DNA of 64,000 bases from assembly GCA_050157065.1 (NCBI GenBank), contig CP189573.1, one strand, 5' to 3'. This DNA comes from Avipropionibacterium sp050157065 (GTDB taxonomy: Bacteria; Actinomycetota; Actinomycetes; Propionibacteriales; Propionibacteriaceae). Every line of letters starts with the position of its first letter. The first letter of the stretch is position 1. The notes under the pieces are model-generated. The model was not told the origin of the DNA, made no database searches, and worked only from the letters and a program-made list of their open reading frames with translations. Below, piece by piece: positions 1-7,950 of the stretch. Both the position numbers and the translations under genes were made by a program.

Positions 1-468
1 CAACGCGACCCCTTGCCGGCGGAGCCGCCGCATGTCCTGTTGCAGGCGGGCGAGGTTCGGGGAGCGTAGCAGTGGGCCTTTGCCGTCGCGGTAGTAGACG
101 CAGTGGTCGCCGTACTGCGAGCTGTGCCATTCGAAGGAGAGAAAGCTGGCGAACTCTCCTTCCTGGTTGTAAGCCTCGGTGGTCTCGGTCACCTCCGGCC
201 ACAACGACTCCAGCCGGGCGAACCCTTCATCGTGGTAGTCGACGAGCTCCGCGAGCTCTGCCGAGTCGCGAGGGATGTCGTGCCACCATGCGTGCCCGGT
301 CACGCTGGCAAAGTCGAGCTGGAGCCGGGCATTGCGAAAGGCGTCGTCCAACGAGCCATGGCCGTAACTGATTCCGCAGTGGTTGTGGATGTCGCCGACA
401 TACAGACTGAGACCGTCGTACGGCCCCGCGTCAAGGGGGGCCGAGTCAGACGCTGGCAAGTTGACCAC
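1..468 (-). CDS. PHP-domain (DUF3604-like) protein, N-terminal part
   Basis: This gene runs off the left edge, so only about 156 N-terminal residues are visible. Near the start it reads GDIHNHCGISYGHGS, the first metal-binding motif of PHP-type metallohydrolases, followed by SVTGHAWWHD, where further metal-binding histidines are expected. That pattern fits the DUF3604/PHP group, which hydrolyses phospho- or other ester substrates and often sits in carbohydrate loci. The start is uncertain: a GTG at 466-468 or TTG at 457-459 both overlap the end of the SDR gene upstream, so translational coupling is likely. The missing C-terminus prevents a firmer call. Confidence 0.65.
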   Translation of the reverse strand, partial: MVNLPASDSAPLDAGPYDGLSLYVGDIHNHCGISYGHGSLDDAFRNARLQLDFASVTGHAWWHDIPRDSAELAELVDYHDEGFARLESLWPEVTETTEAYNQEGEFASFLSFEWHSSQYGDHCVYYRDGKGPLLRSPNLARLQQDMRRLRRQGVAL

Positions 469-1213
469 CGTCGATCGTCAGGGTGGCGCCGGTGATGAAC
501 GCAGCCTCATCCGAAGCCAGGAACGCATAGGCCGCTGCGACCTCCTCGGGTCGCCCCACCCGGCGAAGCGGGATCTTCTCATCGGCATAGCGCTGGGCGA
601 ACCCGGTGTCGTCGAGGTCGTCGACAATACCGGCGTTCAAGGGGGTGTCGATGTAGCCAGGACACAAGGCGTTCACACGGATCCTGTGGCGACCCAGCTC
701 GGACGCCATCGTCCGCGTCAGCATCAGTACCCCTGCCTTCGAGGCGTTGTAGTGCGCGTAGTGAGGCTCGCCGTCGAAGGCATTGGTCGACGACATGTTC
801 ACGATGCTGCCGCCAGTGCCTCTGGCCACCATGGACCGAGCTGTCGCACGAGCGACCAGGAACATCCCGCGCAGGTTGACTCGCATCGTGGAGTCCCAGA
901 CGTCCACTGGCAGATCCAGGACCTGGTGACGTTCGGCGATTCCGGCGTTGTTGATCAAAATGTCCACTCCGCCGAGCCGGTCGACTCCGGCTGTGACGAA
1001 CTGATGCACGGACGCCTCGTCGCCGACGTCGAGAGCGGTGCCTCCGATCTCCCCGAGGTTGGCCAGTTGATCCACGCAGGTCTCGACCTCTGCGGCGTCG
1101 TGCCCGCCGACGAAGACGCGGCAACCCTCCTCCAGGAACCGTTGGCAAGCCGCCATGCCAATGCCGCGGCTCCCACCGCTCACAAGGGCGGTCCTGTCCC
1201 TGAGTCCACGCAT
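446..1213 (-). CDS. SDR family NAD(P)-dependent oxidoreductase
   Basis: A 255-residue classical short-chain dehydrogenase. The cofactor glycine motif SGGSRGIG lies at residues 12-19, an NNAG motif follows in the middle, and the catalytic YxxxK is seen as YNASK. The C-terminus ends in the usual TGATLTIDGG stretch. The ATG at 1213 is preferred because GGAGGAG lies a few bases upstream; the same frame is open to 1294 without a better site. It precedes the PHP gene with an overlap and lies downstream of a LacI-type operator. By context it probably oxidises a sugar or sugar-acid intermediate; the substrate cannot be read from the sequence. Confidence 0.9.
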   Translation of the reverse strand: MRGLRDRTALVSGGSRGIGMAACQRFLEEGCRVFVGGHDAAEVETCVDQLANLGEIGGTALDVGDEASVHQFVTAGVDRLGGVDILINNAGIAERHQVLDLPVDVWDSTMRVNLRGMFLVARATARSMVARGTGGSIVNMSSTNAFDGEPHYAHYNASKAGVLMLTRTMASELGRHRIRVNALCPGYIDTPLNAGIVDDLDDTGFAQRYADEKIPLRRVGRPEEVAAAYAFLASDEAAFITGATLTIDGGQLASV

Positions 1214-1279
1214 GGGGCATCTCCTCCGACCAAGTCGGTTCCGTGGGCTCGGTAGATTCGGCCCGGTCGATTGACGATA

Positions 1280-1293
1280 TGTGAACGATAACA
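1280..1293. promoter_or_regulatory. LacI-type operator upstream of SDR-PHP unit
   Basis: TGTGAACGATAACA is an imperfect 14-bp palindrome with a central CG, the usual shape of a LacI/GalR operator. It lies 67 bp upstream of the SDR start and matches 12 of 14 bases of the site at 6145-6158 before the DUF4091 gene. No LacI gene lies in the window. Confidence 0.5.
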
Positions 1294-1361
1294 TCAGGCC
1301 GATTGCGCGACAAGGTACCGGTGATGGATCGCGCGGACGACGGTGATCATGTGTGCCCGTA

Positions 1362-2258
1362 TCATCCGCGTTCCGTCCTGCTCCAAGCCGTCATCGGTAG
1401 GCCGGGTGTGTCGGGTTCGGTGAGGAACAGATGGCCGGAGAGGGGGTGCCGCTGCCGCTCGGCCGTCGTCAGGCCACCGGCTGCGGTGGTGATGACCATG
1501 GACCGGAGATCCTTGCCGACGAAGGCAACGCTGGAGACGAGTGGAGCGGGGACCGTGACTGTGTCGACATGATCGCCGCTAGGGGACAGCCGCCGCACCT
1601 CACCTCTGCCCCAGATGGCAACCCACAAATGCTCCTCGGCATCGAGGCAGATGCCATCAGGCAGGCCGTCGTCGACATGGGCGAAGTCGGTGCGAGGTCC
1701 GACGCCCCCGGATGACGGGTCGTACGAGCGCCGATGGATGACCCGCCGTAGGGTGTCGACGCTGAACATGCAGGAACCGTCGCGGGTCCACGCAAGTCCG
1801 TTCGAGAGCGCCAGGTCATCGTCCAGTGTGGTGACGGAGTCGTCTGACTCGATCCGGACGAGCACCTCGGTCGATGAGTCACCATCGGAGCGCAGCGAGC
1901 CGACCACGAAGCGCCCGGCGGGGTCCGGTTTGCCGTCGTTCAAGCGACGTCCGGAGTCTCCCGGGAGGACCCGCGCTCCGGCGGTGATCAAACCGCTGGC
2001 GTCACGCTGCAGGATCCCGGTGGCTCCGGCGATGATCCAATGGTCGTCCGCGGAGACCGCCACCGCACCGACCGACCCTCCGACGCTCACTTGCTCGGCC
2101 GGGGCGAGGTCCCCGTCGCTGGTCAGTGTGGCGGTGCGGATCCGGCCCGCGGGGATATCGACCCACAGCACACGTTCGCGGACCGGGTCCCAGACCGGAC
2201 CCTCCGCGAGGCGGTGGCTGCCCACAGCCCTTGCGGCGCGGGGCGGTGGGATGCTCAT
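1362..2258 (-). CDS. SMP-30/gluconolactonase/LRE family protein
   Basis: A 298-residue six-bladed beta-propeller lactonase. The family metal ligands are visible: the Glu in RLAEGPVWD near residue 18, the Asn in RRLNDGKPDPAGR, the Asn in LSNGLAW and the Asp in the following SVDT strand. Members hydrolyse aldono-lactones to sugar acids in the cytoplasm. Its ATG overlaps the stop of the upstream secreted protein gene (ATGA), so the two are translationally coupled. In this operon it would open a lactone made by a sugar dehydrogenase. The particular sugar is unknown. Confidence 0.88.
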   Translation of the reverse strand: MSIPPPRAARAVGSHRLAEGPVWDPVRERVLWVDIPAGRIRTATLTSDGDLAPAEQVSVGGSVGAVAVSADDHWIIAGATGILQRDASGLITAGARVLPGDSGRRLNDGKPDPAGRFVVGSLRSDGDSSTEVLVRIESDDSVTTLDDDLALSNGLAWTRDGSCMFSVDTLRRVIHRRSYDPSSGGVGPRTDFAHVDDGLPDGICLDAEEHLWVAIWGRGEVRRLSPSGDHVDTVTVPAPLVSSVAFVGKDLRSMVITTAAGGLTTAERQRHPLSGHLFLTEPDTPGLPMTAWSRTERG

Positions 2259-4399
2259 GGTTGTCGCACCAGGAACAGCCCGTCGATCGGTTCCAGGGTG
2301 ACCGTTGCGCCGACCGGGCTGCCGTCATTGGTGACGCCGTCCTGAAGCTCGGACGCCGTGAGCCGACGGTACGACCTGCCGGGCACGAGTTCGGTCAGGT
2401 CGAAGGTGGCCGGGCGGGTGGACGGGTTGGCCAGGACGAGGCCGTTGTCGAACTCCTGGGCGACGAGATCGGGGGCTCCGTACGCCTGGAGGTCCTCGAA
2501 GACGACGTCGCGGTGTCCTTCGATGATGAACTCGAGGTCGACTGTTCCGGGGCCGATGTCACGGTGGTAGAAGAACAGCTCGACGCCGTCCGGATTTGCC
2601 CAGCCGGACTGGAGGCTGTCGCCGACGCGGCATCGGACGTATCGGGCGACCGCTGATGGATAGCCCGCGAGTGGGTCGACGCTCACTTGCAGTTTGAGGC
2701 ACAGGTCGGGGCCGGGCACGTCGACATCTGGGATCCGAATCGTCATCTCGTCGCCGGGCAACGCGGTACTGGCTCCGGCCGTGGACCTGATCAGCATGGT
2801 CCGGCCGTCGATGCCGCGACCGCGGTCGGCTGCGATCGTCGCCACGTCGCTGCCATAGAAGCGGGCGACGAACGACTGCGACCATCGCCGGCCCTGGTTG
2901 TGGAAGAGGTCAGGGCCGTGGGTGGCCATGCGGATTCGGTGGCCGACGGGCTGGCCGAGCCAATTGAGGACGCCATCGGTGCCCCGGGTGAGTTCGTCGA
3001 TCGTGCCCATGAACTCCGGGCGAGTCAGCTGTCCTAGGGCGGAACCGGTGAGGACGGCGCCGGCCGCCATCAGCCGGAGCCTGGTGAACCTGGTGACAGG
3101 ATTGCGTGGCGGCATCTCGTCCAGGTACTTCTGCTGGACGTAACTGAGGCGGGGGCCGCCGGTCGTCCTCGAGTGCCAGTAGTCGAGGATGTTGAGGGCC
3201 TCGGACCAGCCCGCTACCTCGTAGTCATTCTGGTCCAGGAATCCCTCGGTCTCGATCCCGTTGAAGGTCGCGAAGTTGCGCTGGTGCACATACGTGGTGG
3301 AGGCGGGATTCGGGCTGACCTGGTGGCGGATATAGTGGCCGTCCGCGGTGAACACCTTGGTGGGGAACCGTTCCCGCAGCTTCTCGGCGAGGGCCAGGAC
3401 ACCGAGCCCTTGGACATTCGCCCCGTCGAGGATGCCGCGATCGGCTACACCGTCCGCATCGGCGTCGGCGTCGCGCTGGGTGCTGTGCTCGAGGGTGAAG
3501 AAATGGACGTCGAACTCGGCGCCGTCGAAATTCTCCAGCAGACCGTCAGGGGAGAAGTGGTCGGTGAGTTCGGCGACCAGTGCGTCTGCGCAGTTTCGCC
3601 CCGAGGCGTCCCGCGGGCAGGTCGTGGTGAAGTTGTAATGCCAGGCCAGCGGAGTGGAATCAGCGGGCCCGTACGGCCCCGCGACGACGTGGGCCGCGAG
3701 ATAGTCGCCTTCCGCCCAGGGCAACGATGACGTGCCGTACTTCCCGCGTGTGACGGTGATTGTGTTGGCCTCGGTGTCGATGGCGACCACGCTCACTTGT
3801 TCCGCCGTGCGCCAGGGGACCTGACTGCCCGGGTCGGCGGGCAGGGTGATGCCGACGTCGTCCCCGCGGTCCCGGTAGGACCCGACGCCGACCGAGAAGA
3901 CTGACGGGTCGGCCACGTGCAGTACCGTGTCGTCCGGCGCTGCTGGCTGGGTGAGAGTCGTACCCGCCTTGTACAGCCAGTGCCCTGCGAAGAAGTGTGG
4001 GGCATGAGTTGGCACCCGCGAGAAGCCATTGACGTGGGCCATCACCAGCTGCTCCGGGTGACGCAGCTTCAGCCGGTTCGCGAACTCCGCGATGACCGGC
4101 GGACGATACGCGTCGTCGGACATCGCCTTGACGATGATCCCGTTCAGTGACGAGTACACCCGTTCCCAGTCTTCGTACCCGGGAGGGTTGGCACCGCGGA
4201 GGGCGTTCTCTGGATTGCGGAAATGCAGCGCCCTAGGGTGGTCACCCAGTGCGGGCAGGTCCGGCGGTGCGTCGGCGTAGGCGGGTGACGTGCGAGCCGT
4301 CATGTGCGGTAGACCGAGCCCGATCGCGGCGCCCGCGAGGGTCGTGGTGTGCAGGACTGTGCGTCGGCTCAGCTGAGGCGTGTCGGGAGCGTCATTCAT
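2255..4399 (-). CDS. Tat-exported glycoside-hydrolase-like (GHL15-type) protein
   Basis: A 714-residue protein with a twin-arginine signal (SRRTVLHTTTLAGAAIGLGL) and a probable cleavage after SPAYA near residue 44. Around residue 290 it reads LLENFDGAEFDVHFF, followed by a D-rich DADADADGVADRG loop. This resembles the TIM-barrel core of putative glycoside-hydrolase-like proteins of the GHL15 kind. The C-terminal third looks beta-rich. The ATG at 4399 is chosen for the AAGGAG seven bases upstream and because it places the signal peptide at the N-terminus. It is the middle gene of the DUF4091/GHL/SMP-30 unit. Enzymatic activity is inferred, not shown. Confidence 0.6.
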   Translation of the reverse strand: MNDAPDTPQLSRRTVLHTTTLAGAAIGLGLPHMTARTSPAYADAPPDLPALGDHPRALHFRNPENALRGANPPGYEDWERVYSSLNGIIVKAMSDDAYRPPVIAEFANRLKLRHPEQLVMAHVNGFSRVPTHAPHFFAGHWLYKAGTTLTQPAAPDDTVLHVADPSVFSVGVGSYRDRGDDVGITLPADPGSQVPWRTAEQVSVVAIDTEANTITVTRGKYGTSSLPWAEGDYLAAHVVAGPYGPADSTPLAWHYNFTTTCPRDASGRNCADALVAELTDHFSPDGLLENFDGAEFDVHFFTLEHSTQRDADADADGVADRGILDGANVQGLGVLALAEKLRERFPTKVFTADGHYIRHQVSPNPASTTYVHQRNFATFNGIETEGFLDQNDYEVAGWSEALNILDYWHSRTTGGPRLSYVQQKYLDEMPPRNPVTRFTRLRLMAAGAVLTGSALGQLTRPEFMGTIDELTRGTDGVLNWLGQPVGHRIRMATHGPDLFHNQGRRWSQSFVARFYGSDVATIAADRGRGIDGRTMLIRSTAGASTALPGDEMTIRIPDVDVPGPDLCLKLQVSVDPLAGYPSAVARYVRCRVGDSLQSGWANPDGVELFFYHRDIGPGTVDLEFIIEGHRDVVFEDLQAYGAPDLVAQEFDNGLVLANPSTRPATFDLTELVPGRSYRRLTASELQDGVTNDGSPVGATVTLEPIDGLFLVRQP

Positions 4400-4436
4400 G
4401 GATCGTCTCCTTTTGAGAGGATTGGGTGGGGTGGGA

Positions 4437-6119
4437 TCAGTCGGATGGGATGACACTCTGCAGCGCGGCGGCGTGGCCGCGGACGTAGTGGGCGGGCTCG
4501 TGCGGGTAGTCGGTGAGCGTCAGGTCGTCCAGTTCCAATAGGGACGTCACCCATTCGGGACCGTGTCGGTCGCCGAGCGCGGTGAGCAGCGCGACATCGT
4601 CCATGGCCTCGCGGAACACCCGGAACCGGATCGACTCCCACGGGGTTCCGTCCGGTCCGGGGTAGACGATGAAGCCCTCGCCGGCCTGGAACACGCTGCC
4701 GGCGCTGGTGTCGGTGAAGGGATCCAGGGGCCGCCGGGACAGCTGGCTGCCCCAGAAGTTGAAACCCCAGTGGAGGAAGCCGCGACTTCCGTACCGGTAG
4801 AGCTGCCAGCCGAGCACCCGGTTACGGTACGAAGGCAGACTGATGAAGCGGTTGGACACGCGTTGCGACTGGCCGGTGCAGTAGTACAGCCACGGATTTT
4901 CGAGGCCCGCGTCGACGAACGGTTGGGCATGGTCGGTCGACACGATCGGCGGATCCACCAGACCCGAGGTCCACAGATCGAGGTCAGACAGAGCATCCGT
5001 CACCAGGCAGCCCCGAAGCAACGGTGCCACGGCCGCTTTCAGCTGGGAATACCGCGATGCGTGCTCGCTATGTGGTTCGTCGGTGAGGTGCCAGAAGACC
5101 TTGCCCGGCCACTGGTTGTCCAGCACGCGGCGGACCGCGGGGAGGTAGCTGCCGAGGAAGTCGTGGTAGTCCTCGGCGAACGAGTCCGTGTGCCAACCGA
5201 ATAGGGACCGACCAGCCATATCGTCGATCGCGGGCGCATGCTCGCCACCCCACTGCGTGAACAGGTGGGCCATCTCCAGCTCTCGCACTCCGGCAGCACC
5301 GCACACTCGCAGCCACTTCTCGAGACGGCTCATGTCGAAGGTGTAGCCGGTGTCGCTGCGCTGCACCCCGACCAGACCGACGTCGAGGCGTCGGCTCCCG
5401 ACCGCGGTGTCCAGTGGTGGCGTGTGGATCGGGGTTAGTATCGCTGTCGAGCCCGACGCGACCGCCGCGCGCATGAAGCGGTCGATCAGATTCCAACCCT
5501 GCGCCGAGTACGGCGCGGTGCGGTACTGGTGGGCAAGCGCGTCAACGTGGAACCACTGCGTGCACGTGATCGGCGACTCCGGCAGCTCAATGTTGACCAC
5601 GACCACTGGGACCTGGATCGTGGCGATCGGGTCGCGGCGGTACTCGGATTCAAGTTGCACCGTGATCTGGTGCAGGCCGGGTGCATCTCCTGCCCGCACG
5701 GTGAACCACAGAGAGCGCCACTGCATCCGTGCAAGCGGTGCGCACTCGCCCTCGGCCAAGGGGCGCAGCACGTCGGGAAGCAGGGCAGGACCGGTGTGAT
5801 CGTAGTGCTCGTCAGCGCGTGGTGACGCAGTCACCGGGCAGGGGACGAGGTCAACCGACTGACAAGAGACCGAGACGTCCTCAGGGCAGTCGACGGTTGC
5901 GCGTACTCCGCCATCCGGTCCGGCCATCCACAGCGGCCCAGGCTTGATAGCGAGCTGGAACGACCCGGTCCCTCGGCGCGGCAGCGCGACGGTGCCACCC
6001 AGGGCGTGCGGTCTAGGCGTGGCGATGCCGTAGACCTTCTCGAGGGAATCGCACACGACGACCTGGTATTCACCTGCGGTGGTCACGTTGGCGGTCGGGA
6101 GTCGCTCGGATGCACCCAT
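4437..6119 (-). CDS. DUF4091 domain-containing protein (glycoside-hydrolase-like)
   Basis: A 560-residue protein without a clear signal peptide. The N-terminal third is beta-rich. The central part looks like a TIM barrel, with FWHLTDEPHSEH carrying acidic residues typical of a glycosidase active site. The C-terminal DUF4091 hallmark RGFLHWGFNFWG lies near residue 448 and is followed by FIVYPGPDGTPWESIRFRV. DUF4091 proteins occur in polysaccharide-utilisation loci, but no reaction is assigned to them with certainty. It is the first gene of its unit, 37 bp before the Tat-exported gene, and sits under the operator at 6145-6158. Confidence 0.8.
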   Translation of the reverse strand: MGASERLPTANVTTAGEYQVVVCDSLEKVYGIATPRPHALGGTVALPRRGTGSFQLAIKPGPLWMAGPDGGVRATVDCPEDVSVSCQSVDLVPCPVTASPRADEHYDHTGPALLPDVLRPLAEGECAPLARMQWRSLWFTVRAGDAPGLHQITVQLESEYRRDPIATIQVPVVVVNIELPESPITCTQWFHVDALAHQYRTAPYSAQGWNLIDRFMRAAVASGSTAILTPIHTPPLDTAVGSRRLDVGLVGVQRSDTGYTFDMSRLEKWLRVCGAAGVRELEMAHLFTQWGGEHAPAIDDMAGRSLFGWHTDSFAEDYHDFLGSYLPAVRRVLDNQWPGKVFWHLTDEPHSEHASRYSQLKAAVAPLLRGCLVTDALSDLDLWTSGLVDPPIVSTDHAQPFVDAGLENPWLYYCTGQSQRVSNRFISLPSYRNRVLGWQLYRYGSRGFLHWGFNFWGSQLSRRPLDPFTDTSAGSVFQAGEGFIVYPGPDGTPWESIRFRVFREAMDDVALLTALGDRHGPEWVTSLLELDDLTLTDYPHEPAHYVRGHAAALQSVIPSD

Positions 6120-6144
6120 GTGTGTCAGCTCCTGTGCCGGATGA

Positions 6145-6158
6145 TGGGAACGCTAACA
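6145..6158. promoter_or_regulatory. LacI-type operator upstream of DUF4091 unit
   Basis: TGGGAACGCTAACA lies 26 bp upstream of the DUF4091 start and matches 12 of 14 bases of the site at 1280-1293. The right half CGCTAACA is a typical LacI-family half-site. Co-regulation of both carbohydrate units by one repressor encoded elsewhere is inferred. Confidence 0.5.
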
Positions 6159-6203
6159 TTGGGTCGCGAAGGCGTCAACGCATCGCGCCCCAGTCAAGGA
6201 GGT

Positions 6204-6322
6204 AGGTCCCACTCCCGGGTGTCGAACGACAACCCCTACTCCGAGTCGGGTTCATGGACCGGTTCACGACCGCCTACAACCACGAACACCATTCTCTGGG
6301 GGTGGTTCCGGCTGTTGCGTGA
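6204..6322 (+). pseudogene. IS3/IS481-type transposase relic
   Basis: In one frame the DNA reads RSHSRVSNDNPYSES, the hallmark just before the last catalytic Glu of IS3-type integrase cores. A frame change and internal deletion lead to RFTTAYNHEHHSLG, which matches the terminal YNHEHxHSGxG region of the same family. The intervening 20 or so residues and everything upstream are missing, so this is a scar and not an active element. Confidence 0.6.
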
Positions 6323-6527
6323 TGTTGCATGAGCTCGGACACGAATGGGTTTTGCAACAGATCTCCCGGGTTGTGGTGCTCGTGGCTGGTAGTTGTTCAG
6401 GTGGGTGCCGCTGGACTTCTTGGTGGTCCAGGCCTTCGACGGCTACGAGCTCGAGCGGTGCTGTCGGACCCCGTCGGTAGGGTGAGATCGGTCCCTCAGT
6501 CGGCTCATAGACCAGGAGACTTCACGC

Positions 6528-6809
6528 GTGTCAGTACTTTCCAGCTTCGTGTGGAGTGTCGCCGACACTCTGCGTGGCCCATACTCTGACGCGGAGTACG
6601 GCTCCGTCATCCTGCCGTTCACGGTGCTGCGCCGCCTGGAGTGTGTCATGGAGCCACATCGTGAGGGGGGCTGTGGGTGTGGATTGGTGCCGAGGCAGCC
6701 GCTCGATGGGTTGGTGCTCGTGGGTGTGTCTATTGGAGCAAGCCAACCTCGGCCACATCGGCACCGTGCTCGTCTTGCGCATCGACCGCTTCGGCCGACT
6801 ACCGTCTAG
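6528..6809 (+). pseudogene. HsdM (type I restriction methyltransferase) N-terminal relic
   Basis: From a GTG at 6528, preceded by AGGAGAC, the first 43 codons read as the start of a type I methyltransferase subunit: SFVWSVADTLRG followed by YGSVILPFTVLRRLECVMEP. After about 6656 similarity stops and the frame runs to 6809 as unrelated sequence. Normal HsdM has roughly 500-700 residues, so this is a truncated 5' stub that still carries its ribosome binding site. On the same strand at about 6755-6870 there are resolvase-like shards (TVLVLRIDRFGR, then frame-shifted LLRVVDSLDTA). Confidence 0.6.
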
Positions 6810-6894
6810 CTGCTCCGCGTCGTCGACTCGCTCGACACGGCGAGCGTCGAGGTCCACCGTGGTCGGGGTACTGACGCGCTCGGGTGCATCAGGG

Positions 6895-7085
6895 TCATCC
6901 GCCGACAACCTCTGAGCCTTCGCGGGCTGCGGCACTGATCGCCTCCGTTCGGCGCCCTGGACGACGGATCACCCCCGCCGGTGTCGAGTACCGCTCGGCG
7001 AGCGGTGTCCTGGCCAACATCAAAGCGCGCGCCGATCTCGGCCAGCGTGAACCCCGGGTGATCTCCTTGCCGACCCGAAGACTGT
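6895..7085 (-). pseudogene. Recombinase-type helix-turn-helix relic
   Basis: On the minus strand one frame reads GFTLAEIGARFDVGQDTARR, a helix-turn-helix typical of the C-terminus of serine recombinases and invertases. One frameshift later it continues as AGVIRRPGRRTEA, the usual continuation. No start codon or catalytic domain is attached. It is a decayed fragment in the same debris field as the IS3 and HsdM relics. Confidence 0.4.
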
Positions 7086-7095
7086 GAACTACAGT
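7067..7095 (+). promoter_or_regulatory. Promoter and operator of the toxin-antitoxin operon
   Basis: TTGCCG at 7067-7072 and TACAGT at 7090-7095 are separated by 17 bp and lie just before the toxin GTG at 7103, implying a leaderless or nearly leaderless transcript. The -10 lies inside an inverted repeat, ACTGTGAACTACAGT (7081-7095), a plausible autoregulatory operator. Confidence 0.5.
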
Positions 7096-7102
7096 TGACA
7101 AT

Positions 7103-7402
7103 GTGGAGATCGTCAAGAGTGCGACCTTCGACCGCTGGCTCCGGAACCTGAAAGACCGGCGGGCCGCCGCTCGCGTCTTGGTGCGGGTCGACCGTCTCGC
7201 CGCAGGCAACCCGGGCGATGTCAAGCCAGTCGGCGGCGGGGTCTCCGAATTGCGCATCGACCACGGTCCGGGCTACCGGGTCTACTACCGCCAAGACGGC
7301 CAGCGATTGCTGCTGTTGCTCTGTGGAGGAGACAAGTCAACCCAGCAGCGCGACATCGAACGAGCGCATCGCATCGCACAGGAGTGGGGCGAAGAACAAT
7401 GA
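7103..7402 (+). CDS. RelE/HigB-type toxin (phage Gp49-like)
   Basis: A 99-residue basic protein of the RelE/ParE superfamily, in the subgroup usually encoded before its antidote. Diagnostic segments are TFDRWLRNLKDRRA near the N-terminus, then SELRIDHGPGYRVYYR and LLLLLCGGDKSTQQRDI. Members cleave mRNA at the ribosome. The GTG at 7103 is preferred over the out-of-frame ATG at 7101. Its stop overlaps the antitoxin ATG (ATGA), so the pair is translationally coupled. It looks intact although it sits among mobile-element debris, consistent with acquisition by transfer. Confidence 0.88.
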   Translation: MEIVKSATFDRWLRNLKDRRAAARVLVRVDRLAAGNPGDVKPVGGGVSELRIDHGPGYRVYYRQDGQRLLLLLCGGDKSTQQRDIERAHRIAQEWGEEQ

Positions 7403-7698
7403 GCAACACCACTGAGAAGTTCAGTCCGTACGACGCTGCCGACTACCTCGGCAACCTCGAGGACGCGGCCGCGTACCTGGAAGCCGCACTCGAAGACGGC
7501 GACGACCCCGCGCTCGTAGCGCAGGCACTCGGCACGATCGCCCGCTCTGGGAACCTCAGCGAACTCGCACGCCGTGTCGGAATGAGCCGCGAGGGCCTCT
7601 ACAAAGCGCTCTCGGCCGACGGCAACCCGAGCTTCGCCACCATCGTCAAGGTCGCCCGCGCACTCGGACTCAAACTTCACTTCGCACCCGTCGCCTGA
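7399..7698 (+). CDS. HigA-like antitoxin (addiction-module antidote)
   Basis: A 99-residue protein with an acidic N-terminal half (FSPYDAADYL, LEAALEDGDD) and a Cro/C1-type helix-turn-helix, SELARRVGMSREGLYKALS, near residues 55-73, followed by PSFATIVKVARALGL. This is the standard antidote pattern: it neutralises the preceding toxin and probably represses the operon through the palindrome at the -10 box. The ATG at 7399 overlaps the toxin stop. The 250 bp downstream, up to the heparinase gene, hold no recognisable gene. Confidence 0.88.
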   Translation: MSNTTEKFSPYDAADYLGNLEDAAAYLEAALEDGDDPALVAQALGTIARSGNLSELARRVGMSREGLYKALSADGNPSFATIVKVARALGLKLHFAPVA

Positions 7699-7950
7699 CC
7701 CCTTCCCGCTGGTTCCGGAATTGGTCCGGTGGTCTGCGCATCGGGTCCCGGAACTGCCTTGATGGGTGGCGCGGCCCTGTCTCATGATCGCCATCGCCTT
7801 GCCCAGGACCATTGACGCCCCATCGAGCTCGCGACCATCATGAACACGACGTCGCACTGGTGCGATCAGGGCTCTCCCCCCTTTGGCGCGGCAGGGCCGC
7901 ACACCGAGACCGATTCCCGCACCCACGGCACACTTTCAAGGGAGACTGTG

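Noticed and set aside
6740..6870. Separate resolvase gene on the plus strand
   Set aside because: Only short fragments (TVLVLRIDRFGR and, after a frameshift, LLRVVDSLDTA) look resolvase-like, with no start or complete domain; kept as a comment under the debris field.
7095..7100. TTGACA as a -35 box
   Set aside because: It lies only three bases before the toxin start; a -10 would fall inside the coding region. The TTGCCG/TACAGT pair fits better.
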